Shown in pieces: positions 11,009 through 23,320 of a stretch of 64,000 nt of DNA; position 1 is the first letter of the stretch; every line of letters starts with the position of its first letter. Made by a program: the position numbers and the translations under genes. This DNA is from Sarcophilus harrisii. Taxonomy: Eukaryota > Chordata > Mammalia > Dasyuromorphia > Dasyuridae. A model generated the notes under the pieces. That model was given only the letters and a program-made list of their open reading frames with translations. It had not been told where the DNA came from and did no database searches. The stretch is from NCBI RefSeq assembly GCF_902635505.1, contig NC_045428.1, forward strand, positions 219,922,607 through 219,986,606, written 5' to 3'.

Positions 11009-11384
11009 CTCATCAAATCTACAGACTCTACAAAATATCTTGAAGTAAATTGTTGCCTCCACAACTCCTTGAATATTTTAGAGAAATAATACAATTTTTT
11101 GTACAACTTCCAAAAAGGATATATTGTCTCCTAAGGCAAAAAAGGAATAATTTCTGTGATGAAATATTCTGACTCACTTTATCTTATTGTAAGTTTATTT
11201 AATGCTGATTAGCATTTCATAATTTCTCTTAATTTGAGGCTGTTTTGAACATTTTTAATAATTTAAGAATTTTGATGATTTGATTTTGTTATAATTTGCT
11301 CATCTTCAGAAGACATAGTTTGATAAGTTCATTCTTTGGAGACCTAGCAGCAAATACAGACACATTAACATAGTGAATATTGAA
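11009..11384. other. Unassigned AT-rich sequence
   Basis: No repeat family or gene recognised. The right end probably grades into the RTE/MAR4-like repeat. Confidence 0.4.
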
Positions 11385-12030
11385 TGGGCCTATAGAAGAC
11401 CTGTGTCTAAAGATCCTCTATGGCTTCTTGAAGGATTTCTTGAGGATTTTACCTAGGTTGGGAGCTTGAGTGATGGGGAACATAGATTCTTTTAAGATTC
11501 TGTGTCTCTGAAAACTATTCCTTCAAACATGGTTTATAAGATTTTAATAAATAAATCCTTTTTCTGTCCAACTGTTTGCCTATGGAAGGGATGTTACCTT
11601 ATATTTCCATATACTACAGCTTCTTGAAGCTGCAGGATGCTCAGCAGCCACATGCCCATAAAACTTCTTTAGCATATGGACTAAACTAGGTTGAGGCATC
11701 AGACCTGTTAGTAACTTAGAGGATTGTCCTATTCCAAACATGTGAGAACTTCCCCTAGTGGAATGGGTAGACCATGAAAGTGATTGAAGGAGGAGCTGTG
11801 GAGCACTTAGAGCTTGGTCAGACATTGAAGACGACTGAGGTCATGCATTGCATCCTGGACTATTGACAGTTGTCTTGACTTTCATCCTACCACTGGACTT
11901 TGATGGCTCTGGAAGAGAGAGGCTGATGACTTCGTATAATTCTGCCTCATAAATCCAATTCATATAGGAATCAAGATAACCCATGATACTGTTGATCCTC
12001 TTCAAAATGAAGGACAAATAGCTAAATATC
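11385..12030 (+). mobile_element. RTE/MAR4-like marsupial repeat, interrupted
   Basis: The left piece ends at 11433 and the right piece starts at 11619. Between them is a 185-bp insertion. Landmarks are 'actaaactaggttgagg', 'gcacttagagcttggtcaga', 'tgactttcatcctaccactg', 'gaagagagaggctgatgact', and an end near 'cttcaaaatgaaggacaaat'. The minus-strand open frames at 11580-12155 are antisense to the repeat and are not genes. Confidence 0.7.
11434..11618 (+). repeat. 185-bp templated insertion with an 11-bp target duplication
   Basis: Copy of 10142-10323 placed inside an RTE/MAR4-like repeat. The 11-bp direct repeat gcttcttgaag flanks it at 11423-11433 and 11619-11629. The minus-strand RTE/MAR4 copy near 8730 shows the uninterrupted order of the host repeat, which confirms this as an insertion. 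There is no poly(A) tail. The first six bases (gatttc) are not shared with the donor. Confidence 0.78.
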
Positions 12031-12039
12031 TCTTTTAAT

Positions 12040-12490
12040 GATCTCATCCCTGTAACTCCCATGTCTACATATCTAGCTCTTATCTCTCTCCTGAGCTCTA
12101 GTCCGACATGTCTAAGGATCAATTGAATATCCTCATATAGATATTTTATAAGCATCTCAAATGTAATATGTCTAAAATTCTCAATATCTTTCTTCCTACT
12201 GTCTATTCCTCCTAAATCAGATACACCAACATTCCTCCAGGCAATGTATCTTCAACTAAGTGATAATTTTTGCTTCATCTTAATCATGCCCCAAATCCAT
12301 TCAGTTGCCAAATCCTGTTGATTTAATATCTGTATTAACTTGTAAAACATTTCCCTTCTCTTCACTCATATATTGATAGGATAATTTAAATTCTCAACGC
12401 TTTTAACCTGAATGATGGCTAGTCTCCTATTTGATCTTCCTGCATCCAGTTTCTTTCCTAGTCGAACTCTCCTTCTTGCAACTGTCAAAT
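12040..12490 (+). repeat. L2/CR1-like LINE fragment, left part
   Basis: Includes 'ttataagcatctcaaatgta', 'atgtctaaaattctcaata', 'attcagttgccaaatcctgt' and 'ctgcatccagtttctttcct'. The same element resumes at 13181 after two minus-strand L1 fragments and an A-run. Confidence 0.5.
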
Positions 12491-12539
12491 TAATATCCTT
12501 TAAAAAAAAAAAAAAAAACTCCTACGTTAGTCCTGCTGT

Positions 12540-12905
12540 GAAAGAAAACAAAGATTAAAAAAAAAGAAAGATAAGGAAAGCAAATAAAAAGGATCCTTTA
12601 ATCTGCATTCTGACAACATCAGTTCTTTCCTCTGGAGATGAATAGCATTTTACACTGTAAGTTCTTCATAATTGTCTTAATCATTGCATTGCAGAGAATA
12701 ACTAAATCATTTGTAGCTGATTATCTTATAATATTGCAGTTGCCTTGTATATAGTACTTTTCACTTGGCATCAGTTCCTGGAAGTTTTGCCAATTTTTTC
12801 TGAGAGCATCCTGCTCATCATTTCTTAGAGCATAATTGTATTTCACTAAATACCACAGACCACAATTTGTTCAGCCATTCCTCAATTGATGGGCATTGTA
12901 TTGAT
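12540..12905 (-). mobile_element. L1 3' end, minus strand
   Basis: Reverse L1 3' UTR and ORF2 end, with 'cacttggcatcagttcctgg', 'gagcatcctgctcatcattt', and 'cattcctcaattgatgggca'-type landmarks. Diverged and truncated. Confidence 0.82.
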
Positions 12906-13180
12906 GAATCATACTGCAAATCATTCATCATACAGTATTGTTGTTACTGTGTAAAATGTTCTCCTAGTTCTGCTCATTTCGTTTTGTATCAGTTCATATA
13001 AATCTTCTAAGTTTTTTTTTCTGAGAGCATCTTGCTTGTCATTTCTTATAGCACATCCCATTACAATCATATAAAACAACTTGTTCAGCCATTCTCTAAT
13101 TGTTGGGCCTTCCTCCAGTTTCCAATTCTTTGCCATCATTAAAATAGCCACTACAAATACAAATATTCTTAAAATATAGG
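12906..13180 (-). mobile_element. Second L1 fragment, minus strand
   Basis: Repeats the same part of L1 as the piece to its left: 'tgttctcctagttctgctca', 'cagccattctctaattgttg', 'ccaattctttgccatcatta'. The minus-strand frame at 12921-13151 is a remnant of the ORF2 C-terminus (EWLNKLFYMIVMG). The repeated order shows two separate insertions. Confidence 0.82.
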
Positions 13181-13530
13181 TCTGATTATTTTCCTCACCT
13201 GTTCAAGAAACTTCAACAATTCTCTAATGGTTCTAGAATCAAATATAGATATACTCTCTTTGGTATTTCAAGTTTTTCACAATCTCATTCCAATATATCT
13301 TTGCATGGTTTTTATATAATACTCTCTTCCTCAATTTTTCTACCAAATTGGCCTACTCCTGTATACTGTACATGATACTCCATCTTCCATTTTTCATGCC
13401 TTTTGACTTCTTAATGCCTGGAATACTCTCCCTGCCATCTCATCTTGAAACCTCTTTCAAGATTCAATTCAAGTGACACTTCCCAGATAAAATCTTTCCT
13501 GGTTCTTCTAATTATTATTGTTTTTTTGTT
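13181..13530 (+). repeat. L2/CR1-like LINE fragment, right part
   Basis: Continuation of 12040-12490: 'gttctagaatcaaatataga', 'ctaccaaattggcctactcc', 'gcctggaatactctccctgc', 'attcaagtgacacttcccag'. The L1 fragments were therefore inserted into this older LINE. Confidence 0.55.
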
Positions 13531-13559
13531 TGTTTTTGTTACTTATATTTATAATTTAT

Positions 13560-14759
13560 ATTTATAATATTTGTTATTATTGTGAAAGAAAAAAACTTTC
13601 ACTGTTCCACCCTTTAACAATTACTTTATATTTGGTACCTGAGATTCCAGACAAACCTGGAGTATTTTGTATGAGACTTCACTAAAGGGTGCAGAAAATA
13701 TTTAAGTTCTCTTACAGGATGTGTAAGGGGTGGAATTGCTGTGAGAGCTTTACAGAAAAGACATATTCTTCATTTATCATTTTTTAGGGGGAAAGGGAGA
13801 AGATACTAGGAGTTCCTTCTAGACTCTTCAGGCTCAGTTCCAAAAACATGGAGATTTGGGATTGACTCCAGTGAGGAGGAAAAGAGTCTCTTTTGCAGAC
13901 GTGAAAGTTGGCTTATCAACATATCACTGATTTCCAGCTTGCTTTACTAAAGACTTGAGGAATTTTACCTTTGAAGAAAGCGGGGCCTCTCATTCTACTA
14001 AACCAAACTATTTCAACTGCTAGTAAGAGAACTCATTCACTCTTTATTTTCTGAAATATCTCACCTGTATAATTTTTCTTATTTATTTGTTTTTTGGTTT
14101 GATAAATGGGTTTACTTGCTCTATATTTATCATCATAAATATTTTAAATATTTTGCTTTAATCAAAACTTTGATTTTTTTGACTTTTGTTTTAAACAGTG
14201 GTTGGTAGGAAGGGATCAATTAGATGGGTACAAGCTAAGGACTATCTTCCTCCTTGGTTTAGCCAATGTTGGATATGATCAAAGGTCACTAACATCTACC
14301 AGATAGCAAAAACTGTGAGACATACCAACCCTTCTGAGTTCCAATGAGCACCAGATTATGAAGTTTAACACTCAGAGTTCTTTCAGGGTGTTTTTTGCTT
14401 CTGTTTCTGATGACTGGTGCTACTGTAATCATGAACCACACATCCTGTGGAAATTGAGTTGTTTATAACCTTTTGATCACAGCAGGGACAACTGAGTGGA
14501 AATGAGCAAACACAAATTGTTCGTATACCATAGCTCCTGGGTTCAGATTGATCTTAAGTCTGAGGGCCTTCTGAAGTTTGAGTGAATGGCAAATGTTTTA
14601 TTATATATTGTGTTCTGGTTATTGTGTACTGTTTAATTTACTTGCTTGTTGATTCTAAGTGAAAATCCACTGTATAAAGTACAATAGATGTGTCTTTCTG
14701 CTTTTGTAGAAAGTTGATTTCATTATGCCAAGATTATATGAATAGTAGTTGCTCAAAGT
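13560..14759. other. Unassigned intergenic sequence
   Basis: No long open frame and no repeat family I can name. It could hold an old LTR or LINE piece outside my recognition, or unique sequence. Confidence 0.4.
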
Positions 14760-14957
14760 GGGGGGGGGGGGGGGGGGGAGGGAGGGAGGGAGAGGGAGAG
14801 AGAGAGAGAAAGAGACAGAGAGAGAGAGAAAGAAAGAGAGAGAGAGGGAGAAAGAGAATGAGAGGAAGGGAGGGAGGGAGGAAGAGAGGGAAAGAGGGAG
14901 GGAGGGGGGTGGAAGAGAGAGAGAGAAAGAGAGACGGACAGACAGACAGACAGAGAC
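14760..14957. repeat. G19 run and polypurine tract
   Basis: Nineteen consecutive G at 14760-14778, then GGGA, GA, GAAA and finally GACA/ACAG units to 14957. The open frames here (Gly, Arg, Glu or Ser, Leu, Pro) come from the composition only. Confidence 0.96.
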
Positions 14958-15164
14958 TAGCTAGGTTCATCAGTAAGTAGAGGGTTAAGTTATATTTGGG
15001 CAAATCCACAAATTCACATATCCACTGACTAGTCAGTGCTACCTAGAAGAGGGAGACAGAATGGAAACATTAAATGGCTGCTGACTCCATGGGAACCATA
15101 GAGAGAGCTCCAAAGAAGGGCTGTCACTCCTACCTAGTGCTTTAATATGTATATATGTTGAAAC

Positions 15165-15260
15165 AACCAAAGAGAACATAAACTCCTTGAGGGCAGGGCA
15201 TGTCTCATTTTTTGTCTCTATCACTAGAGGCTAATACTGTGCCTGGCAAATTGCAAGTAG
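15165..15260 (+). repeat. L2 3'-end fragment
   Basis: Typical 3'-end words: 'aactccttgagggcagggca', 'ttttgtctctatcac', 'actgtgcctggca'. Confidence 0.75.
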
Positions 15261-16540
15261 CTAGATTCTTTTTTGATTCAAATGCCTTGAGTGAGATAAA
15301 TATGAAGAGGATTGCAAACAGCTTTAGTTCTGTATTTTCAATTATCTGGCATAATCTTAATATATGCATGGAAAACTCCTTTCTGGAAGAGATTCCTTAA
15401 GTTTTATATGCTGGAATGATGTCATCAATTTTTATATAATCAAGTAATAAATCTGTGCATATTTTCTGCACAGATATAGTGTGCTGTAGGGAACTGTCTT
15501 CAAAATTCAGCATTCTCATATTTTTGTCAATGATGCTTTCCTTGTATATATCATCTGCATGAAAATTTTATAAAGTAGGGATATATAAAAATATATAAAT
15601 AATATTTACAAATAAAGTAGATATGAGGCAGTAGTCACTGAGATTTTCATGATTGCCTTTTTGAGCATTATCTATATATTCTTTTCCACTTTGGGTATCT
15701 TCCCCTCAATGAGAGAGTTCATAATATTATAACTCTATACTTTAAAGATTATGCTGCCTCCAACACAGATTTCCTAATATATAAACAGTTTGATAAAATC
15801 ACTCTTCCTTAATTGTGCTTCTATGTGCCATTTCTACAGAATTTCTATATATAGCACAATGAAAACTAAGGTGTTAGGGTTCAAATATGTGGTTCTTATG
15901 ACTGATAACAACAAATTATTATAAATATGTTGATAGTTCTATATTTTTTTTCTATTTGTAGCCCTCTTTCTAGCTTCACCAATAAATGCTCTTGAAATAA
16001 TTGGCTCAGTTGTAGTTGTCTTTAACATCAAGCTTTCAATAGGCATTTCATTTCTACAGTTTTATGAGGTGATATGATTTATTCATGTCTTTATCTGTAG
16101 TGATTTACAAATTAATTTGTAGCCTAGATTAGTGTTGCTTTTGGCTGCTTTCTTTTTTCTCTTGGAAAAGAGAACAAATATTTCCTAGTTAAGAACTGTG
16201 ATTATGATATGACCTCCACACTGGTAATGAATCATTTTTTTGTCTATTAAGTAATATTTGACTTCATTTTTTTCTGATTTTGTTCTTTTTCACCATGGAG
16301 GGAATTCTTAACCTATGCAGACAAGACTAATGTTTCTCTTAAACTCATCATTGAGATTTATTGGTTCAAGGTTTGGACTGTTGAGTAGCTTCCTGATGGC
16401 CTAAGTAAAAACAAACAAAAACAAAAAACAAAAACAGTACACTAGGAATCAGCAGCTCTTTCCTCAAGCTTCTGATTGCTAGACCAAAATAACCATCATA
16501 AAGATAAGGAAGTTATATTAAAATGAAACAGTGTGATATC
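15261..16540. other. Unassigned AT-rich sequence
   Basis: Only short open frames and a small AAAC-rich patch near 16405-16435. No gene or repeat family recognised. Confidence 0.45.
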
Positions 16541-17345
16541 TTTAATGAATATACTTTTCCTGAATGATAAATGCTGGCTGGAGAAGATGTGGGAAAATTG
16601 GGATACTGATGCATTGTTGGTGGAGTTGTGAACTGATCCAATCATTCTGGAGAGCAGTTTGGAAATATGCCCAAAGAGCAATCAAACTGTGTTTACTCTT
16701 TGATTACCATTAGAGTCTGTATACAAAAGAAAAAAGGAAATAGGATCTACTTGCATGAAAATATTAGTAGCTCTTTGAGGGGATCCATGAATTGGGAAAT
16801 GGTTGAACAAGCTGTGGCATATGAATGTAATGAAATACTATTATTCTATAAAAAATTATAAACAAGTGAATTTCAGAAAAATCTGAAAAGACAAACATGA
16901 ACTGATGCTATGTGAAGTGAGAAGAACCAATAGAACATTGTATTACATAGTAATAGCAATACTATACAATGATTGACTATGAATGACTTAGCTATTCCCA
17001 GCAATGCAATGATCCAAGATAACTTCAAAATCTCATGAGGAAAAATTCCATTTATATCTTGAAAAAGAATTGATGGGGAGTCTTAATGCAGATTAAGGCA
17101 TACTATTTTCACTTTTTTTTTTCATTTTTCCTTTTGTTCTGTTTCTTCTTTCACAACATAACTAATATAGAAATATGTTTTACATGATTGCACATATATA
17201 ATCTATATCAAATTCCTTACTATTTTAGAGAGGGGGTAAGTAAGGGAGGAAAAGAGAAAATTTGTAATTCAAAAAAATTTTTTAATGAATGTTAAAATTT
17301 GTTTTTACATGTAACTGGAAAAAACAAAATACTTTTAAAAATTAA
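16541..17345 (+). mobile_element. L1 3' end, about 0.8 kb
   Basis: Covers ORF2 from 'ctggagaagatgtgggaaaa' and 'gttggtggagttgtgaactg' through 'gaattgggaaatggttgaac' to the 3' UTR and the A/T-rich end. The frame at 16667-16861 is a broken ORF2 remnant. Middle-aged by divergence. Confidence 0.85.
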
Positions 17346-19345
17346 TATTCTTTCCCTGGAATGACTAATTTTGTTCATTGTTATATATATGAGTATCTCT
17401 TTTCATGCCAATCGCTAACCTGAATTAGCTTTAGTCAGGTCTGGCTTACAATACTATGTTCCACTCTTCTCAACTCTTTTATTGTAATTATAGTTCATAT
17501 AGACTCTGCAGGTCTTTATCCCAACTCTCACATATTCTGACATTAGGTCTATAGAACAAGTATGGTCCCATAGTAGGAGTAGCCTTGAAGGGCTGCCGGA
17601 AGGAGAATAGTGTTCTTTCTAGTCTATACTTTTCAAGTCCCCATTGGTATCTTTCTCCCTATGATTATCAGTTAATATCAGACCTAATTATCTTTTAGAA
17701 AGAAGTATTTTCCAAGGAGGTATAGTGAGAACAGTTGACACAAAACATCACTACCAAAATCTTTGGTATTTTCTTTACAATGCATATATAATCTAGGGGA
17801 AAGTAGGTTCAATCAATATGAAAGAAGACATGTGGCAAAGGGGAAGCTCCAAAGGGGTAATTCCGGGAAATCTTTTGGCTTGAGTTATTAGGTATAGTAT
17901 AGCTTTTCTGTTGTACTCTTTGTAGATACATGAATCTGGTTTGCTCAATCATTGTCTATCCTTTGCTTCCAATGCAGACACTGCCCTTACTTATCCTAAG
18001 AACACTGCTAGGATGCTGATGGGAAAATAGGAAGTTCAAAATTCTGTGGACCTTTCAAATCTCTGGCCAAGGGAAAAGAAAGGATGTCAAGACAAAAGCT
18101 GAAGCACTCTCCACTACTCTACAAAAAAGTTTCTTCCAGGGTTTGATTAGAATGCTCTCCTCTGAGCTCACTATTGCCTCAAATCTTCCTCTATTTCCCC
18201 ATTCTGAATTTGTCCCACTTATAACTCCTGGCAACAGACTCAAGCTGGAATCATTCTCTTCTATAATATTTGAAAGGGCATGAAAATTGAGGTCCCTATT
18301 GTTTGTGTCAGACTTAAAATATAGTAAACAATAACAAAACTGATTGGTAGGAATTTATACTGCCTTTGCCCTATATAATCCTGAAAAGAGCTAATTCACT
18401 TACATTATAATACAGAAAAATGGAACTCATAGTGTTCTTATATTTTAAAATTCTTTCCAAATGAAAAAGTATTCAGCTGGAAATAACATGACCAAACTTC
18501 ATAGTAATTTAAAGGGAGAACATGATCAAAATATGAATATCAATTATTTCCTGTTTCCTTAATAAAATTGATTATGATTTTACTCATTTTGAATTGAATA
18601 AATTATCTTATATGTTATATATCAAGGCGTGACACAATGATGCAAGGCTAGAAAATGAATAGGCTATTATTAATATCTATTTACATCAATAACTTAAAAA
18701 GCCCATTTCCCAAAGAAACAAAAAATTTCCCTTCCCAAAGAATTTATGTTTCACATGACACACAACTGGAAAAGGCACTATTAATTCACTGAATATTTGT
18801 AATTTCATTACTGTGCAGTTTATTCTCAACCCTGGACTCCCCTTTATCTTCAAGTTCTATATGGACTATGTTGAGTAATCATACTTACAAAAATACAGAC
18901 CCTGAGTTCCCATTATTATGCATACTGTATTATAGAAAAAACAAAATCTTTAAATAAAATAGGAAAAGAATTTAATTGCAACAGAACAGCAAGGTAACAA
19001 CTGGATAACAGTCAGATTATTCTCAGCTTCTAAACATAAATAGGCTTAAATCCTTAAAGATCCCCAAAGGAATATAATTTAAACATTAATCTCTTAGAAT
19101 ATAAAGAAAGAGATACAATTACCTCTGTGTTAAAAAAATACTTTATTTTCAGTGCCATCCATCTGCTTTACCAAAATCATGGAAATATCAAGACAAGTCA
19201 GGAGCATGGGTGCAGGAATACTTTCTGTTTCCAGCAGCTGTAGATCTGCTAAGGCTTTTCATCTTGGCTCTATGTTCATTGGGACTTTGTCAGAACTCCT
19301 GGGTTTGGTGATGTAATGTTACATTCTCATGATTTGAAGCAAAAC
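17346..19345. other. Unassigned 2-kb stretch
   Basis: No convincing repeat landmark or coding potential. This is one of the longer stretches here without obvious transposon sequence and may be unique DNA. Confidence 0.4.
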
Positions 19346-19358
19346 CCCTATCATATAT

Positions 19359-20653
19359 CTGGGTTTTTTTTTAATTGAAACTTTTTATTTTCAAAACACG
19401 CAAGGATAATTTTTCACTATTGACCCTTGCAAAACCTTGTGTTCCAATTTTCTCCCCTTGCTTCTACTCCCTCCTCTAGATGGCAAGTAATCCAATATAT
19501 GTTAAATATGGTAAAAATATATGTTAAATCTAATACAGGCATCCATATTTATACAATTATCTTGCTGCACAAGAAAAATCAGATCAAAAAGGGAAAAAAT
19601 GAGAAAGAAAATAAAATGCAAGCAAACAACAGCAAAAGAACTGAAAATGCTACAGTGTAATCTACACTCAGTCCCCATAGACTTGTCTTTGGGTGTAGAT
19701 GGTTCTCTTCATCATAAGGTTACCGGAACTGGTCTGAATCATCTCATTGTTGAGAAGAGCCATGTCCATTAGAATTAATCATTGTATAATCTCTCTATTA
19801 TCACAATGATCTCTTGGTTCTGCTCCTTTCACTTAGCATCAGTTCATGTAATTCTCTCCAGGCTCTCTGAAATCATCCTACTGATCATTTCCTATAAAAC
19901 AATAATGTTCCATAACATTCACATACCATAACTTATTCATCCATTCTCCAACTGATGGGCATCCACTCAGGTTCCAGTTTCTTGCCACTACAAAAAAGGG
20001 CTGCCACAAACATTTTTGCACATGTGGGTGCAAAAATCTTTTGGGATATAAGCCCAGTAGAAACAATGTTGGATCAAAGTCTTTTGGGCATAGTTCCAAA
20101 TTGTTCTCCAGAATGGTTGGATCAATTCACAATTCTACCCACAATGTATTAGTGTCCCAGTTTTCCTACATCTCCTCCAACATTCATCATTATGTTTTCC
20201 TGTCATCTTAGCCAATATGAGAGGTGTGTAGTAGTACCTCAGAGTTATCTTAATTTGCATTTCTCTTATCAATAGTGATTTAGAGCACCTTTTTATATTA
20301 CTAGAAATGGTTTCAATTTCTTTATCTGAAAATTATCTGTTCATGTCCTTTGACCATTTATCCATTGGAGAATGGCTTGAATTCTTATAAATTTTAGTCA
20401 ATTTTCTATATTTTTTAAGAAATGAGGTCTTTATCAGACCCCTTAAAAATGTTTTCCCAATTTATTGCTTCCCTTATAATCTTGTCTGCATAATTTTGTT
20501 TGTACAAAACCTTTTTTTTTTTAACTTAATATAATCAAAATTATCTATTTGGTGTTCAGTAATGAGCTCCAATTCTTTTTTGGTCACAAATTCCTTCCTT
20601 CTCCACAGATCTGATAGGTAAACTATCCTATGTTCTTCTAATTTGCTTATAAT
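19359..20653 (-). mobile_element. 5'-truncated L1 with a 13-bp target duplication
   Basis: About 1.3 kb of L1 on the minus strand. The T-run and 3' UTR start at about 19362, ORF2 C-terminal sequence lies around 19880-20150, and the RT-distal part of ORF2 extends to 20653. The direct repeat ccctatcatatat flanks it at 19346-19358 and 20654-20666, giving exact ends. The frame at 19878-20099 contains the ORF2 C-terminal block (LGLYPKRF, then VARNWNLSGCPSVGEWMNKLWY). The other open frames are antisense or frameshifted pieces. Confidence 0.93.
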
Positions 20654-20666
20654 CCCTATCATATAT

Positions 20667-21045
20667 TTTTTGATGGAAGGATCACCTGGAATTTTGTGTG
20701 TAGAAAGGTAAGTACTACTGAAAAAGAAAAAAATAGAATGAGTCTTACCAGTAGAATACTATGTAATTTTTGGAATTGAGGTTACCACTTATCCAAATGC
20801 CTATTGCCTGTATTTTATTATTAGAGCTGTCTTTGTTTAAAAATTTACCTTCTTTTAAAAATGGGGAACTTTTGGACAGAAAATAGTTTTCATTCACCAA
20901 AAGCTGTCAAAAGAAGTTAGCACTTATCAAAGAGGAATTTGAACTACTATCAAATGGTAGTAGAAGCACTCTAGACTTTCAGAATCCCATACTCTTAGTC
21001 CATGAGGAAATTAATCTACTCATTTGTGGAGCTCCTACCCCAGCC
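20667..21045. other. Unassigned intergenic sequence
   Basis: No repeat or gene recognised. Confidence 0.4.
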
Positions 21046-21310
21046 AAGCCAACAAGCATTGATTAAGTATCAGGCACTATTCTAATTGCTGGGGATACAA
21101 AGAAAGGCAAAAATAATCCCTATTCTCAAGAAGAATGGAGTTGACAATAGGAAACCAATTATTTTTTAAAAAAAAAGATTGAAAATTGTTAATTGAAAAA
21201 AATAACAAAATTAACTAAAACAACAACAACAACAACAACAACAAAACAAGTCCCCTGAAGTCAGGGACTATTTCTTCCTATGATTATAATGCTAATATCT
21301 GGCACAAAGT
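21046..21310 (+). repeat. L2-like 3'-end fragments and a (CAA)n run
   Basis: 21046-21145 has 'ttgattaagtatcaggcact' and 'gctggggatacaaagaaagg', common near ancient LINE ends. (CAA)n occupies about 21221-21246. 21247-21310 has 'cctgaagtcagggacta' and 'atctggcacaaag' of an L2 3' end. Confidence 0.6.
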
Positions 21311-21477
21311 TTTAAATTATTTTTTATTCATCCATTCTTAGTACAATCTAAATAATTCTGATGCCCCCTTTATACCCAATCAACCTTTCATAGTAGAATT
21401 TCTCATACTTAACAGTGTAAATTACAATCTGATTACCACCACATCACCCTCCTGAATCTCTCAAAGATCATCAGCAC

Positions 21478-21655
21478 TTTAGGATTATTGATTTAGAGCT
21501 GGTATACCCTTAAAGACCAAATAGTTCTATTATATAGATGAGGCAATTGAGACTTACTTGCCTCAGGTCACACAGGTAGGAAGTGACAGACTTTCTAACC
21601 CAGGTCCTCCAACTACTTCCTAATCCCCAATTCAATGACCTCCATTATCCAGAAC
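21478..21655 (-). repeat. MIR-type SINE
   Basis: Reverse-strand pattern: 'tatagatgaggcaattgaga', 'cctcaggtcacacaggtagg', 'ctaacccaggtcctccaact'. Confidence 0.8.
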
Positions 21656-21704
21656 ACTTGCCTCCCAATACATCCTGATTATTACTATCAGATTAATCTT
21701 CCCA

Positions 21705-23154
21705 AGATACATCTGAGTTAGAAGATAATTATAGCAGTGTAGGTGATAAGAACCTAATGGAAGTGAGAATGGAAAGAAAGAATGAATGCAAGAAATATTA
21801 TATTCAAGAGACCTGATGAATCATCCGGAATCTTAGACTCAACAGGACTTGGTCACTGACTGTATTAGGAGACAAGGAATGCAACTTGCCTATAAAAATC
21901 AGAATACTAATGCCATTAACAGAAATAGGAAAATCAGACAGACTGGCTTTGTTAGAAGGTGACAGGGGATAGTTTTAGATATGCTGAGTTTGGAGAGTTG
22001 TTGGAAGGTGATAGTTTGTAAGCAGCTGGAAATAGAGGCCTGGAGGTGGACAGTTGGACAATGACAAAATGGTTTTAGATCCTGATAAGAGTTACTTACA
22101 TAACAGTGATTGTTAAAGGTACTGTTGAAGAGTGATTGAAGGGGAAAGTAGTGAGAACAAAACCTTTGATGTCTGCCTACATTTAGAGGGAAGAGTAAGA
22201 GGAGTCACAAGGAGGTCGAACAATTAGAGTGGTAGGCCTGGCTCAGCTCAGGCCAGAATAGTGATTTGGGATGGAAATTAGCAACCATAAAAGATTTATG
22301 GGCCATAAAATGCTATCAAAATAAATTTACTGATACTAAAAGATGAAAAGGAATGGAATAGCTATAAACAGGCTTCTCTCTGCATACATTTTCACTATTT
22401 CAGCAATTCTGGATCAGAAAACATCCTGGGTGGATATTTCTATTAAACTGGTAGAAATTCTATTAAACCAATAACATGCCAGGTCCGAGGAGGTTAGGTT
22501 GATTATATCTCAGGTGACAAGAAAGCAGAACCAGTAGTCCAAGTTCTAGTGCCTGAAGATTGTCCAAATCCTGAGAAAGGCCTTCTTGCCTATTTAAAGG
22601 AAATCATATCAGTCAATGTAAAACAGATGATACTACAAAAGAAAAACAAGATATGATCATTGTCAAATGGGGCAGCTAGATGGTCCTGTGAATAAAGTAC
22701 TAGGCCTAGAGTCAGGAAGACTCATCTGAGTTCAAATATGACCTCAGAGATAATTACTTAACCCCATTTGCCTCAATTCCTTATCTGTAAAATCATCTGC
22801 AGGAGGTGTTTGCTAAGAAAATCTCTAATAGGGTCATGAAGGATTTGAAAAACAACTGAACAACAATAATGTTAAATTCTAGAGTGATGCAAGAAATGGT
22901 AGGAATAAGAAAAGGCTTTTGAGATTAGGTTATTGATGACTTTTTTGGTTGTTTCAGTAAAATAATATGATTAGAAAACAGATTCCAAAAGATTAAAGAG
23001 TGAATTGTGATAAAGCAGAGATAGTTGGAGGTGCTTCTAGACTGAAAGGAGAGACTGCTGTTTCAGACACTTCAAAAGAACAGAGGTGTCTGCAACTCTA
23101 TTTAAGACCATCCAGAAGATGCCCTTGTTGCTAGAGTTGTTCAAATGAGTAGTT
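21705..23154 (+). repeat. Unclassified ancient long repeat, copy 2
   Basis: Contains 'agatatgctgagtttggaga', 'ggaaatagaggcctggaggt', 'gaaaaggcttttgagattag' and 'gaggtgcttctagactgaaa', in the order of the repeat seen at 9310, 42680 and 54380-57240. A MAR1-type SINE sits inside it and an L1 tail at its right end. Confidence 0.45.
22670..22870 (+). mobile_element. MAR1-type tRNA-derived SINE
   Basis: Starts 'ggggcagctagatggtc', the tRNA-derived head, then 'tagagtcaggaagactcatc', 'tttgcctcaattccttatc', 'gggtcatgaaggatttgaaa', and ends in an AAC-repeat-like tail. It is a complete but diverged copy. Confidence 0.92.
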
Positions 23155-23168
23155 AGAAGTCAGTTTAG

Positions 23169-23320
23169 CATATTTAACACGTATTGGTCTACCTGCCATC
23201 TGGGGGAGGGGGTGAGGAAGGAGGGAAAAAATTGGAACAAAAGGTTTGGCAATTGTTAATGCTAAAAAAAATTACTCATGCATATATCTTGTAAATAAAA
23301 AGCTATATTAAAAAAAAAAA
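23169..23320 (+). mobile_element. Short L1 3' tail with a 14-bp target duplication
   Basis: Only the last 152 bp of L1: 'tctacctgccatctggggga', 'gttaatgct', 'gtaaataaaaagctat' and an A-run. The perfect direct repeat agaagtcagtttag is at 23155-23168 and 23321-23334. This is an extreme 5' truncation. Confidence 0.95.

Noticed and set aside
14690-15009. Gly/Arg/Glu-rich and Leu/Pro/Ser-rich frames
   Set aside because: Same reason: they come from the G-run and the polypurine tract.
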